DNA of 64,000 nt from Prostheceraeus crozeri (GCA_907163375.1 CAJQUW010000478.1:168852-232851); one strand, 5' to 3'. Counted from the stretch's first letter, positions 28,136-39,439 are shown. A program made the numbers and translations. Notes: generated from the sequence alone by a model not told the origin.

Positions 28136-28432
28136 GAAATTAAAATTGACAACACGGCTTTTCCTTATAAGCATAGGCGCTTTCTTTTCTTCAGATACTT
28201 TCTAAGTAATGAGATTTAGATAGCATGCTATTTACAAAATTTGAAATATACATCATAAAGTTAGTCATTAGAAATGACATGGAAATTTGGAACATATCTT
28301 CAAAGTCATGGGATTATGTACAGCATAGATTTTCTGTTGAGGGTAAGATAATTAGGTCGAATTGAGTGATGGATCAAAGGATTCTATGAAATATCTTTCT
28401 TTGTTTTTTCTCTCTACATCACAATCATATAT
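28136..28432 (-). mobile_element. 3' end of a third PLE, cut by the mariner
   Basis: The complement of about 28,365-28,425 reads KNKERYFIESFDPSLNST then a stop, which aligns with KERYFIDLYKPKLNAK at the end of the family B GIY-YIG domain. A hammerhead-like string CTGAAGA-AAA-GAAAGCGCC lies at 28,193-28,172 (minus). The upstream part should lie beyond the mariner, to the right of 49,698, where RRKLPLCKH on the minus strand could be its continuation. Confidence 0.6.
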
Positions 28433-29072
28433 ATAAATAACTATTCCATTTAAAACCGCCGATTCTAAATGCTTATAACTTCGCTATGATTAAACATACT
28501 GAAATGAAAATGACACACAATGTTCATCTGTAATTGCTATTTTTATTTCTATGCTAATTAATCTGATAAGTGCATCAAGCAATCAAATCTTTTACAATAT
28601 TGACCATAGAAATCTACAAATTAATTTGGACATTAATGATCACGAGAGTGCGAAACAGATTTAAACGAGTGCGCTTAAATTTGCGATAATTGGCTATTCA
28701 ACACTCAGAAAGACGTTTTTTTCCAAATCATGGCTTTCATTGTGAAAGAACGTGCGAAATGCGGAATGTGGTTCGACTCAATGCAAAGCGTTGCTTCGGT
28801 TCAGCGGAGGTTTCGCAAAGAATTTAGCAAAGTACGACATGACGCGATTCCTTCGGGAATTCGATAAGGAGATGGCATAACTCTCTAATGAGCACGGGAA
28901 GCGTCTTGAATGCACCACACCAACGAACCCGAACACGCAGGATTGATGAGGATATCGCGGTAGTGTAGGAACATTTTGAAGATGATCCGCACACTTCAAC
29001 TCGGAGAGCATCGTTAGCCCTGGACATGAGTCGAAACACCGTACAAAGAATTCTCAAAGACTTAAAGTGGCA

Positions 29073-29585
29073 AGTAGTATATAGTGTGACATCCGGCGCG
29101 ACGCTTCGCTTTGCTTCGCTTCGCTTGCGCCGGATGTCACACTTTTGCGGGTTTTTTTTCAAAAAATCAAAATTTCAAAAATTTCAAAAATTTCAAAAAT
29201 TTAGGTAGACTTCAAATTTCACGTAGCCGAAGGCCGAAGGGCGAAAATTTAAGCGTTTTCAAAATACCCAATTTTCAAATTTTTCAAAATCTCAAATATG
29301 AGAATTACAATTTTTACCCTTAAAATCATGACCGTTCCAGGACACCGAAAATCATAAAAGTTAAGAATCTCAAAATTTGAGAATTACAATTTTCTCGCTT
29401 AAATCATGACCGTTCCAGGACACCAAAAATCATAAAAGTTGAGAATTTCAAATTCATGAATTTTATCCATCTTTCAGGTTTTTAAAATATAACATGTGAC
29501 TAATAATATTTCTTTAAAAAATGGAAGAAACAAAAGTGGATGAAACAAAAGTGGAAGAAACCGCAAGAATATATCCTTCGTTATC
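29073..29585. repeat. Left terminal inverted repeat of the Polinton
   Basis: Contains a hairpin with 16-bp arms (GTGTGACATCCGGCGC at 29,084-29,099, complement at 29,127-29,142), a run of TTTCAAAAA units, and two ~79-bp direct repeats (about 29,300-29,378 and 29,379-29,457) sharing CATGACCGTTCCAGGACACC. The first gene starts inside this repeat at 29,521. Confidence 0.9.
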
Positions 29586-30264
29586 ATATGAACGTAGTTC
29601 TACTTTAATGGACATTGAAAAGATTAACATTGAAAAAATGAACAAAGAAAAACACAAAGATAGAGTACGCTATATGAAAGATAAAGAATCTCAATTATTA
29701 TTAAGATTAGAGCATTATAAAAAATTAAGAAAGAGATGGACTAAAGTTAAGAATGTAACACAAGGAATTGGCATGTTCTTAACAATAAGTTTAGGTGCTT
29801 TAACAATTGTTATATCTTCAGGTGTTTTAGTAATTCCAGTAGTTGCTACAGCTTTAACAGGTACGGGTGTTTTTGCAACTTCACTTGTTACAATGTTAGA
29901 TAAATCTTTAATAACTAAGAAACGAAAATCATTAAAAACTAAGCATTTACATATTAAAGAAGTCTATGATAAACTACATTACTACTTTCAAAGAGTATGT
30001 GATGATAATGTTATTACGTTAGATGAGATTGAAAAATTTGATCAAATAGCTAATGAAGTAAATCAAATATCATTTCAATTACAGTCAGAAAAAGTTGATG
30101 ATAAGAATAGACAGGATGGCAAAATTTCGAGTGATGGTAAAACTTTTACTGGTGGTAAAACTTCTAATGAAGAAAATGACAAAATTTTTTTAGAAGAGCT
30201 AAAAACTTTAAGCGAAAATTTAAGCAAAACTTTATTAAACAAAACTTTATTAAACAAAACTTAA
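29521..30264 (+). CDS. Polinton membrane/coiled-coil protein, unassigned
   Basis: An open frame of 247 codons. Residues 1-75 are charged and helical (many E/K). Residues ~80-125 hold two hydrophobic segments (GIGMFLTISLGALTIVISSG and VLVIPVVATALTGTGVF), a likely membrane hairpin. The rest is helical with a short repeated tail of S/T/G/K and KTLLN. It starts in the terminal repeat, so its first ~20 codons also appear at the far end of the element. I do not recognise the family. The position fits a structural or membrane-active accessory protein. Confidence 0.6.
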   Translation: MEETKVDETKVEETARIYPSLSYERSSTLMDIEKINIEKMNKEKHKDRVRYMKDKESQLLLRLEHYKKLRKRWTKVKNVTQGIGMFLTISLGALTIVISSGVLVIPVVATALTGTGVFATSLVTMLDKSLITKKRKSLKTKHLHIKEVYDKLHYYFQRVCDDNVITLDEIEKFDQIANEVNQISFQLQSEKVDDKNRQDGKISSDGKTFTGGKTSNEENDKIFLEELKTLSENLSKTLLNKTLLNKT

Positions 30265-30288
30265 AACGAGAAAACTTAAAACGAAAAG

Positions 30289-31212
30289 ATGTCAGACAAC
30301 AAAGCAATAAAAAATAATTTGTTCAGTAAAATGTTTTTGCTGTATTCCAATGTTACCACAAAATTCAAATATTATATTTTAAAAATGGATAAAATTAGAG
30401 CTGATAATTTTAAAAGAATAAAACAATTAGAAGAGTTAATAAAACAAAGAAATATTATGAAAGAAAATCATCTTCAACATAGAATGATAAAAGCTGGTAT
30501 TCAATCTGATATGTTTGAAAAAATGCAGCAAACCGAGCAAGTAAAAACTGATTTTGAGAAAACTATGAAACCATTTAAAACTCTTGAAAAAGAAAGTACA
30601 AATAATGATAAACAAATTGATATAACAGATCCAGAACACAAAACTATATTAGATGACTATGGATTACTAGAATCAAACATTAATAAGAAATTACCAAAAT
30701 CTATGCAATTTGAACATTCTATCTCATTTATAGATGGAAAAACAATACCTAGATTTTATCTCGGACAAAAAGAAATATTTCCACAACCTTTTCGAGGTTT
30801 AATTTTTTTCACCAGATAAATCTCCTTTTAATTTAGATAGAAATTTTGTTGATCTTTTAAGAGGAGCAGATTTAAATAATTATGCTGTAGAAGATCTCAT
30901 AAAATATAAAGCTATGTTAGATAGAGTTGGTGCAGTAAAATCTCTTAGACGTTATAAACAATTAGAAAATTTATTATCAACGGGAGTTAAAGTAGAAAAG
31001 GTTTATCTGAAAAACAGAAAACAGAAACAACTGTATTCTTACCAGATGATCCGCAAGAATTACTAAATAGATTAAATATTTTAATATCGGCAATAAAAGA
31101 AGGACATAATTCTAGTTTCAATGAAATTCATGCTACATTGAAAAGACTGTTAGAAAAGAAGATTCTAAATGAAGAGTATTATAAAAGTGTAGCTGAAATA
31201 TGTTGTTTCTAA
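30289..31212 (+). pseudogene. Polinton coiled-coil protein, unassigned
   Basis: The region starts MSDNKAIKNNLFSKMFLLYS and is rich in K, E, Q and N with long helical stretches. It includes KTILDDYGLLESNINKKLPK and later LRRYKQ-like and VFLPDDPQELLNRL blocks. It is AT-rich and uses the same codons as its neighbours. About one break. The pattern resembles virion-core or scaffold proteins of Polinton-like elements, but no named family was recognised. Confidence 0.5.
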
Positions 31213-31213
31213 T

Positions 31214-31296
31214 TTTTATCTATGATTTTTATCTATGATTTTTATCTATGATTTTTATCTATGATTTTTATCTACGATTTTTATCTATAATATTTA
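31214..31296. repeat. Tandem TTTTTATCTATGA repeat between Polinton genes
   Basis: About six copies of a 15-base unit (TTTTTATCTATGA plus two) fill the gap between the helical protein and the penton-like gene. Confidence 0.85.
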
Positions 31297-31316
31297 TTCA
31301 AAATTTTAACTAAAAA

Positions 31317-32105
31317 ATGTGTTCAACAGATTTAGACAAAATTAATAATCATTTAGAAAATCTAACAGAGATTTTGGGTTCATCAAAATTTAGTACGACG
31401 TTAAAAATTATAACAACTACTTCATCACACACTTGTAATTTAGAACCCATTCTTCATTTAGAACAGAATAAAAATTATCAAATTGCATTGACTAGTTTCT
31501 CTACATTTAACACTATTCAAAACGTTATCAAAGATGTGAATGATCAATTTAGATATTCTACTGATAAAGGCAAAACGTGGAAAATACTAACTTTTCTTCC
31601 TGGTTCTTACGAAGTTGAATCAATATCAAATGAAATTAAGAGAAATTTAGGTATACCATTTAAAGATAAGAAACAATTACATTTTGCAGTTGAACCGGCA
31701 GTTAATAAATTTTCTCTTACTTTAGACGAAAATCATCAAGTTGATTTTAATCATGATAGATCATTGTCAAAGCTATTAGGATTTAATAAACAAACCTATA
31801 GTCAAGGTTATCATTTAGGTGAGAAGATTCCAAAAATAACTGAAATAAATTCAATTGTTGTACATTGTGACATTATTGAAGGAGGATATATAAATGGTAA
31901 ATTGTCAAATTTAATATTCAGTTTTCCAGCTTTTACTGTACCCATTGGTTATAGACTAAATGTAATTCCACAAACATTAATATATTTCCCTATTACAAGA
32001 AAAACTATTAACAACATTAACATTAGAATCACTGATGAAAAAGGACAAGAAATAAATTTTGGAGGTGAAGAGATTATGATAGATCTTTTGGTTCGGGAGG
32101 TATAA
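31317..32105 (+). CDS. Polinton minor capsid (penton-like) protein
   Basis: The 262-codon open frame has an N-terminal helix then a beta-rich body: QNKNYQIALTSFSTFNTIQN, FLPGSYEVESISNEIKRNLG, a mid-part with LGFNKQTYSQGYHLGEK, and a C-terminus NINIRITDEKGQEINFGGEE followed by IMIDLLVREV. The last block, a beta strand with D-x-x-G then L/F-x-GEE, is characteristic of the single-jelly-roll vertex proteins of Polintons and adintoviruses. The order before the ATPase fits the capsid module. It appears whole. Confidence 0.7.
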   Translation: MCSTDLDKINNHLENLTEILGSSKFSTTLKIITTTSSHTCNLEPILHLEQNKNYQIALTSFSTFNTIQNVIKDVNDQFRYSTDKGKTWKILTFLPGSYEVESISNEIKRNLGIPFKDKKQLHFAVEPAVNKFSLTLDENHQVDFNHDRSLSKLLGFNKQTYSQGYHLGEKIPKITEINSIVVHCDIIEGGYINGKLSNLIFSFPAFTVPIGYRLNVIPQTLIYFPITRKTINNINIRITDEKGQEINFGGEEIMIDLLVREV

Positions 32106-32272
32106 ACTCCCGTTCGAGAGGGATAAACTCCCACGCGAAGCTAGAGAAGTTTAATTTTCTTCTTCTTCTTTAAAAATAAAAAAAAAATTTTTTATTAAAA
32201 AATGAGTGAAGTACCTCCATTAAATAAAAAAAACTCAAATTTAATCATCATCCAAATTTATCTAATAAAGTT

Positions 32273-32974
32273 TTGTCAGTTATTTGCGGAAGATCAGGTT
32301 GTGGAAAAACATATCTATTATTTAAAATTTTAACGACTCCAAATTTTTTGGATTATAACAATCTTATAATTTATACAACAACAGCAGAACAACCCGTCTA
32401 TCAATTTTTAAAATATGGATTTGAAAATAATCTTAAAAAAACAGCAATTGCTTCATTATCATTATTCAAAGAATATGAAAAATCTGAAGATGAAGAAGAA
32501 ATAAGTTCGTGGTGTGAAGAAGCAGCAAAAAATAGTCAGTTAGTAGAATCCAATAAAAATAAGCATATAAAGATACAATTAATAGATGATAGTGGTAATA
32601 TGCAAGATCCTAGTAAACTAGATAAAACAATGAAACATTGTGTAATTTTTGATGATTGTGTTAATGATAGAAATCAGTCAGTTAAGAGAAATTATTTCAC
32701 AAGAGGTAGACATAATAACTGTAGTGTTTTTTATTTAACACAAAGTATGTATTCATTAGACGGAAGTGTTATTAGAAAGAATGCAAATATATTTATACTA
32801 TTTAAAATAAATGCAAGAAACTTAAGTGATTTGTTAAGAGATTTATGTGTAAGAAATAAAGATGAATTTAAACAATCGTGTAACAATGCTTGGTCAAAAG
32901 ATTATGGCTTCATTACAATTAATATTGATAAAAAAATTCATGATAGAGTTATCGAAAATATTTTCGCGGAGTGA
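32273..32974 (+). CDS. Polinton FtsK/HerA-type packaging ATPase
   Basis: Walker A GRSGCGKT appears within the first dozen codons. LIIYTTTAEQPVYQFL follows, then Walker B CVIFDDCVND, then NYFTRGRHNNCSVFYLTQS, the sensor-like block typical of A32/Polinton genome-packaging ATPases. It ends with a helical C-terminus (FKINARNLSDLLRDL). The start is uncertain because an upstream ATG at 32,202 is close; the N-terminal region appears broken once. Role in the family: ATP-driven DNA loading into capsids. Confidence 0.85.
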   Translation: MSVICGRSGCGKTYLLFKILTTPNFLDYNNLIIYTTTAEQPVYQFLKYGFENNLKKTAIASLSLFKEYEKSEDEEEISSWCEEAAKNSQLVESNKNKHIKIQLIDDSGNMQDPSKLDKTMKHCVIFDDCVNDRNQSVKRNYFTRGRHNNCSVFYLTQSMYSLDGSVIRKNANIFILFKINARNLSDLLRDLCVRNKDEFKQSCNNAWSKDYGFITINIDKKIHDRVIENIFAE

Positions 32975-33035
32975 AAGTCGATAGAAAATATTTTCGCGGA
33001 GTGACCGAACGGAGTGACCGAACGGAGTGACCGAA
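32965..33035. repeat. GC-rich CGGAGTGACCGAA repeat
   Basis: Three to four copies of a 14-base unit (GAACGGAGTGACC) lie directly after the ATPase stop, GC-rich amid AT-rich sequence. A TTTTCGCGGAGTGA unit is also duplicated. Confidence 0.85.
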
Positions 33036-33080
33036 TAATTTTTTCTTATAAATTTTTTGTTAATAAAAATAAAAAAAAAT

Positions 33081-33386
33081 ATGTTGGACGTTTACAAGAT
33101 AGAGCATGTACCAGTTTTAAAAGATTATCGTCATCCTACAAATCCTGTAAATTCGAAGAAAGAAGTAAGATTTTATTATCATCATAAATACGTAGCGCTC
33201 GTTACAGATTATAAAACAAAACATGGTATTAAACCGTGTGTTAAAACAAAAGACTTTCCACTTTGTTTAAGAAGTTTCCGAGTATTTTTGGCGTATAATA
33301 ATTTATGGTGGTTGGTTAAGAAAGAACATTTAACAACACATGAATTAGAAACATTACATCAATTACATATTCCTGTGTATATGTAA
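33081..33386 (+). CDS. Small Polinton protein, unassigned
   Basis: About 101 codons from ATG 33,081 (MLDVYKIEHVPVLKDYRHPT). It is basic and aromatic, with FYYHHKYVALVTDY, CVKTKDFPLCLRSFRVFLAY and NNLWWLVKKEHL. No transmembrane segment. I do not recognise it. It lies between the ATPase and the polymerase; small basic proteins here can be core or regulatory proteins. Confidence 0.5.
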   Translation: MLDVYKIEHVPVLKDYRHPTNPVNSKKEVRFYYHHKYVALVTDYKTKHGIKPCVKTKDFPLCLRSFRVFLAYNNLWWLVKKEHLTTHELETLHQLHIPVYM

Positions 33387-33435
33387 AAACGGAACCGAAG
33401 TTCTATGTAAAAATTCATTTTTTCCTTTAAAAAAT

Positions 33436-36400
33436 ATGAATCGTGAAATGTCTCTCGGACAAGCGTCTAGGATTGATGAATTAATCAAGAAACAAATTGC
33501 TGAGTTTGATGCGCAAATTAAACATAGTAAACGTAGTAAACGTATTAAAAAACAGAAACGTACTAGGCGTAGTATTAGACGCAATATTAAAAAACAGAAA
33601 AGTGGAACAAAAGAAATATTAGAAACTCCTATTAGTGATATCTTTTTTGATGATAGAATTAAAGATGAACTTGGTGGTAATTTATGTAATTTATTTAATC
33701 CAAATGAAATTAAATATGAAAATGTATCTTTTATTAATGTGGTAAATGATATGAGGAAACTTTTAGCAAATGGTAAAATTATTAATTTACTTGGAAAAGT
33801 TATTAAAGATCAGGAAAATATAATTCAAAATTTTTACGTAACCTTCTATAATAAAAATTCATTTGAAATATGGTTTTCGAATCTGGATGAGAAATCCGAT
33901 GCTAACGAATGGATTTTTACAGGTAATATTAAATATGAAGATTTTGGAATGAAGTTAGTACAAAGATCGCATAGGGGGGCAGGGATTAATATGAAATATA
34001 GAATCAAAGAATATTTCGGTGAATATTGTTATATTCCTTCTGAAGATTTTTGTTTTATTAAATGTTATAATGTTTTACGAGGTTTTAATGAAGAACAAGG
34101 AGAAATGATGAAAGAAATGTTTAATAATTTTTTATATAAAGAGGAAGCCACATCTAAAACAGGAGTAATGTCAAACTGCAAATTTTCTCAATTCAATAAA
34201 TATTTTGGAGAATGCGCTCAATATTATAGTCCTGCCAATCGTCATTTAAATCCTAGAGGAATTGAAACGTTTCATAATTATGTTTATTACAATTATTTTC
34301 ACGCAGGTTCAACAATTGGTCACTATTGTTTAATTAATAAATCTCATAAATAAAAAGCTATTAGAGAAATTGAAAATAATTTCAAACTCATATATAAAAC
34401 AGTTACTGATGAAAATCTAACAACGCGTCCATATAAAATCATAACAAAGAAAAAAATTGACTATGGTTCAACATATATTTGGGATCTCGAAACTTTTCCC
34501 GATCCTAACTGTTCAACAGCTCATCCTATTCCTTACGCTGTAGGAGCTATTAATTTTAATAAATTTATATGTTGTTTACCGAAACAAAGATTGAAAGAAT
34601 TAGAAACACGTTTGTTAAGTGATATGATTAAAATTAAACGATCAAAAGATGAAGATGAAATTAAAAAATCTTAAAAAACAGATTAATGAGTATAATAATT
34701 TGACTGAATTAGAATTTAATAAACTTCAAAATTGTGTGAAAATATTTACGAGAACTGAGGATGATGAATGTCCGATCGGGGGAAACCCAGAGGACGTATG
34801 TCCGATCCATCAATTTTTTAAAACTCTTGGAAAATTCAATTATTCGAGAGTAACTTTAATAGCACACAATTCATCAGGTTTTGATTCCTATTTTCCGATA
34901 AAAGCTAATTTTAAATTATCTAAACCACCTCTTAAAACTTCAAGAGGAATATTGTCTGCTTCATTACAAAATCCTTATACAACTGAATGTGTTAGTAGAT
35001 ACATTCAAAAATCTTTTAGATTTAAAAACAATATGAAAATAGATTCACCGTCAGGTAAATTAGCACTTCAAACTATTATAATGAAATGTAGTTATCAACA
35101 TGTAAAAAAAGTCTTTCTAAATGGTGTGAGAATTTTAAAATTCCTATGAATGTGTGTAAATTAAATTATGAAATTGGAGACATAACGAATGAAAATTATA
35201 AAGAAAAAGAAATTGAATGGAGACCATATTTAGTTAACGATATTCTTTCTTTAGCTTTTTGTATCTACAAATATAATAATGTTATGCAAGATTTAGTTGG
35301 TGAAGATATAACTACTAATTTGACATCCTCTGCTTTAACATTTAACGGTTGGATGAAAAGCGTACAAAATGACAATATAAATATTCATTCTCATATAGAT
35401 TTATGGAAAATCTGTTAAAGGTGGAAGAGTTTCGGCAAATATAAGAAAATTCATATCGCCATTTTGTAGCATCTTGTTACCAATATTAAAACAGTATTTA
35501 CCTGGTCGCTGCGCTGGGGGGACTTTGTCCCTTGGTCGCTCCCCTGGGGGGGCTTTGTCCCTTGGAAGTAATTTAATAGATTTAATGAAACAGTATCGAG
35601 ATTTAGAAGAAAAAACTGAAATTTGTAAGAAAATTTCAAATCAACTACTTGAACAAAAAAATGAATTTCTAATGGCTTTTGATGCAACATCTTTATATCC
35701 ATCAGCTATGTATGATGAAAATTCAGAATACCCTAAAGCTGAATCAGCTAGAAAATTTCGTCAAGAAGAAGAGCGGGAAATAGTATATAAATTTAATACA
35801 CAAACATTTAGACCTGAAACTGGAATATTCTCTGTTCTGTTTCAATATCCGAATGATATGTTTTTTCAACCAGTTCCTATTAAAGATAAAGTTAAAAATC
35901 AAAATAATAATTCTCATGTAAAAGTAATCAGGTTTAGAAATGGTATATGTTATGATGTATTAACTTCTGTAGACATACAAGAAATTGTTAGATGTGGGGG
36001 AAAAATCTTACATATTACTGATGGTATAATTTATGAAAAAAATTATCAAGTTTCACCATTTCGAAATTATATTGAAAAACTTTTCAATTTGAGAAAAAGA
36101 TATAAAGCAGAAGGAAATACTGTAGGCGATGAGTTAATTAAATTATTGATGAATTCGCTATATGGCAAAACTGTGCAAAAAGATATAACCACTAAATATC
36201 ATTTATGGAATGAGGATACATTGAGAAAAAATTTCACTCAAGAAGTAAAAGATTATAAAAAATTAAATGATGAACAATATTTAGCGAAAGTAGAAATGGA
36301 AGATGAATTTCTCAAAACTAATATTGTAAAAGATGGGAAGACGACCAACGGTCTGAGCAGCTACGCTGCGACGTCATTCATGCCATCACACTTAGGTTCT

Positions 36401-36982
36401 TTCATTCTTTCTCACTCTAGAAGAATCATGAATAACTTTATTTTAGAAATTAATGGTTTCAAAGAAAAATACATTCATTATACAGATACTGATTCAATAT
36501 ATATTTCTAATGAGCTCTTCAATAAATTAGATGCTGCTGGATGTGTTGGTGGGGAATTGTGTCAAGGAAAAAATGATTATGGAAATGGTGGAATTATTTT
36601 TGCAATGTTTATTGCACCTAAAGTAAAATACTGTATTACTGTAGATGAGCAAGGGAGACTTAGTGAAAAGAAAACATTCAAAGGATATTCACAAGATAAA
36701 GTAAAAGTAGAAGATTTTCTAAAATTATATTCGGGGAAAACATTATCGACTACAGTTAATAAACCATGGAAAAGATCTTTAGAAACAGGAATTAGTATTC
36801 CTGATAAAAATAATAATACTGAAGAAAAAAAATTTTCAGGTCAAATAAATATTCTTAAACGTCAAGCACCTGATGAAAATGAAATTATGTTACCTTATAA
36901 CGGAGAAGATATTCAAGCTGAAATATTTCAAACAATCATCTGTGAGAGTAATTTAAGTGATGATGATGACACGTGGGAATAA
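33436..36982 (+). pseudogene. Polinton protein-primed DNA polymerase B
   Basis: A basic N-terminal tail (KRSKRIKKQKRTRRSIRR) is followed by a terminal-protein-like region. Exonuclease motifs are WDLETF (~34,482) and LIAHNSSGFDSYF (~34,858). Polymerase motif A is FDATSLYPSAMY (~35,680), motif B LLMNSLYGKT (~36,146) and motif C YTDTDSIY (~36,480). This is the pPolB family, which replicates the element from protein-capped ends. A GC-rich palindromic insert lies in frame near 35,500-35,570. A few breaks are present; the last 500 codons form one open frame. Confidence 0.9.
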
Positions 36983-36984
36983 TA

Positions 36985-37145
36985 ACTTTTTTATTACATC
37001 TAAAAATTTTATAACATCTAAAAATTTTATAACATCTAAAAAATTTATAACATCTAAAAAGTTTATTACATCTAAAAAATTTATAACATCTAAAAACTTA
37101 TTACATCTAAAACTTATTACATCTAAAAATTTTATTACATATGAA
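36985..37145. repeat. Tandem ACATCTAAAAATTTTAT repeat
   Basis: Eight to nine diverged copies of a 17-18-base unit (TTATAACATCTAAAAA) separate the polymerase from the convergent minus-strand genes. Confidence 0.85.
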
Positions 37146-37192
37146 AATATATTTATGGAATATTTTGGTATTTTCTATTAAGTTTTATCATA

Positions 37193-37948
37193 TTAAGTTT
37201 CATCATATAATGTTTTATCAAAAGATAATTGAAATTTATTTTCACTAACTATTGATTCTTCATCATCATCAATTGATTCTTCATCATCATCATAAATTGA
37301 TTCTTCAACATCATAAATTACACTTTTTGGTATAGGATGCCATTCCCTGATAGGATACCATTCTCTTATTGGAATATCTAACTCTAAATTACATCTTTTA
37401 TTTGATAATAATATAATAGAGAAAAATATTGGTCTTTGATCTCTTTTGGAAAATTTAATAACACCACCATAATCTGAATCACTTTTAGTTTTTATTAAAG
37501 ATGAAAAAATTTTAAATTGATTAGATGTAAATCCTAATTTAAATTTTGTAGACCCGACACATAGTTGTCTAACAGTATCTTCAACTATACCATCATTATT
37601 ATTTTCAATTGTAAGAAAATGAAATTTAGATAAATTTTTATAATTACTAATCTTTTTATAATCTTTTTTACCATTTACAGCATTTTCAGATGTTTCAGAA
37701 TCATCATCTATATTATCATCATCTATATTATTATCATCATTATTATCATAAGATTCTTTAAGATCGGGCAAAGCCCTAGAACCTTCGGTTCGTTTATTAT
37801 GATTATGGTCATTGTTAATAGTATAAGGTGTTGTCCACATATAAATTTTTTCTTGTTGAGCTAAACCATTTATGTAAGATTTTAATAAATTAATATTTAA
37901 ATTGGAATACAATCCTATATATGTATCATCATCATATCTTTGCGGCAT
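37193..37948 (-). CDS. Polinton acidic protein, unassigned
   Basis: A 251-codon open frame begins MPQRYDDDTYIGLYSNLNIN. It has two acidic runs (NNDDNNIDDDNIDDD and SIYDDDEESIDDDEES), with a compact region between: FHFLTIENNNDG, LCVGSTKFKLGFTSNQFK and GGVIKFSKRDQRPIFFSIIL. No family recognised. It is coded on the strand opposite to the polymerase and follows another minus-strand frame at 38,039-38,506 closely. A GAACCTTCGGTTC palindrome lies within it near 37,780. Confidence 0.55.
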   Translation of the reverse strand: MPQRYDDDTYIGLYSNLNINLLKSYINGLAQQEKIYMWTTPYTINNDHNHNKRTEGSRALPDLKESYDNNDDNNIDDDNIDDDSETSENAVNGKKDYKKISNYKNLSKFHFLTIENNNDGIVEDTVRQLCVGSTKFKLGFTSNQFKIFSSLIKTKSDSDYGGVIKFSKRDQRPIFFSIILLSNKRCNLELDIPIREWYPIREWHPIPKSVIYDVEESIYDDDEESIDDDEESIVSENKFQLSFDKTLYDET

Positions 37949-38038
37949 TTCTAATGTTTCTTGTTTATAAATTGTATCTCTATAATATACTTGACATAAT
38001 AATTCTTCATTATGTTTTTTACTCTCTATGTGAATGTT

Positions 38039-38506
38039 TTATTGATTTTGATCGTCAACAAATAATCTAATTTTTTCTTTCGAAAAAGATTTTAATTTTT
38101 TAACTAATTCTTTAATATTGATATAATTAATAATTTTATTTTCTATCCAATCAGTATTACTAATCGGCAAAACTGCTCTAATAAAACCATAAACATTATT
38201 ATGACCTATTATAACCATATTTTCTTTATTCAATTCTACATACGCAACATCATTATATTTACTAACAATATCCATAAATTTTATAAATGGATCACCTGGA
38301 AAAATACAATAATTAGTTTCTATAGAAGGTAAACCTTTTGTTTGTTCTCTAAATATTTCGGCTTGTAATTGAAATAAAATATTAACATCTATACATGGAT
38401 TATTATTATTATCAAAACATTTATTTTCAAATCCCGTTGATCTCGTCGAATAAGAAGAACAGGATGATGCGGACGAATATAATTTTTTTAAATTTGCTTT
38501 ATCCAT
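38039..38506 (-). CDS. Polinton minus-strand protein, unassigned
   Basis: A 155-codon frame starts MDKANLKKLYSSASSCSSYS with a serine-rich N-terminus. It then has alternating strands and helices: NYCIFPGDPFIKFMDIVSKY, AYVELNKENMVIIGHNNVYG, NIKELVKKLKSFSKEKIRLF. The pattern of FIKFMDIVSKY, V-x-L-N and IRLFVDD is faintly like a DNA sliding clamp, but no diagnostic motif was seen. Divergent from the fibre-like gene at 38,552. Confidence 0.5.
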   Translation of the reverse strand: MDKANLKKLYSSASSCSSYSTRSTGFENKCFDNNNNPCIDVNILFQLQAEIFREQTKGLPSIETNYCIFPGDPFIKFMDIVSKYNDVAYVELNKENMVIIGHNNVYGFIRAVLPISNTDWIENKIINYINIKELVKKLKSFSKEKIRLFVDDQNQ

Positions 38507-38551
38507 TTTTTTATTTTTATTAGAAAAAAATTTATTTTTTTTTGTTAAAAA

Positions 38552-39439
38552 ATGATGTTACCAAATGTTGGTGGAGGTGCATATATCCCGAATAATCGTG
38601 AATTAGAAATAGAGATAGAAAATTATATCATGAAAACTGGAGACGTTTTATCTGGTCCATTGCATCTATCTATTCTTCCGCAACAAAATACAGAGTTAAC
38701 AAATAAACAATATGTTGATACACAAATCAATGACTTAAAAGAAAAATATATAAACGATGTTTTGGTTCCACTGATGAATGAATTAAAGTTGCTTAAACTT
38801 AATGACAAATCATTAAACGAAAAATTATTAAAACTTGATAAAAAGGATAGAGAGCTAGAAGCAGATATAGCAAAACTTTTTAAAAAGATTTCAGAACAAT
38901 CAAAAATTTTAATATTACTTTCTATAAATTTAAAATCTGCAGTCATTAAAAATAAACATCAGATAAGAATGTTAAAAGAACAATTAGAAGATGAAATAGA
39001 AAAACTTCCTGAAAGAATTTAAAAAAATTTAAAGCAGTTACAAACTACATTCCAAAAAAGTGTTGATGAATTAAGTTCTAAAATTACTCAACAAATGAAA
39101 AAGATGAATAGAATAATAAATGAAGTAAACTCACTTAATCAAAGAGTTGATAAAATGAAAACTCTTAAAATCAATTTAGAAAATGAATTAAAGAAAAATT
39201 TACAAGAAAACTCTAAAGAAAATAAAGAACAGTTAGATTCTGTTAAAAGACAATTAGATGTTCCTAAAATTAAGTTAAATGCACTTAAAACGGCATTAAA
39301 GATTAATCAGCAGAAAATGCAAGTTAATAGAAAAGAAATTAAAGTACATCACACGCTGCTTGACGCAATAGATAAAGTGCAACAATCAATTAATAAAGTT
39401 ATCTCGAAGTTGTTGTCCATTCACAAACGTAAATCTTGA
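38552..39439 (+). pseudogene. Polinton fibre-like coiled-coil protein
   Basis: The start MMLPNVGGGAYIPNN is followed by MKTGDVLSGPLHLSILPQQN and NKQYVDTQINDLKEKY, then long heptad-like helices to the end (38,552-39,022 and 39,095-39,439). The pair TGD-x-LSGPL-x-L and T-N-K-Q-Y-V-D-T-Q is the signature seen in tail-fibre and trimeric fibre stems of phages and some virus-like elements. The inference is a trimeric vertex fibre or spike stem. About one break. Confidence 0.6.

Noticed and set aside
36985-37145. Tandem repeats as a CRISPR array
   Set aside because: Units are contiguous without unique spacers, diverged, and lie in an animal-genome Polinton.
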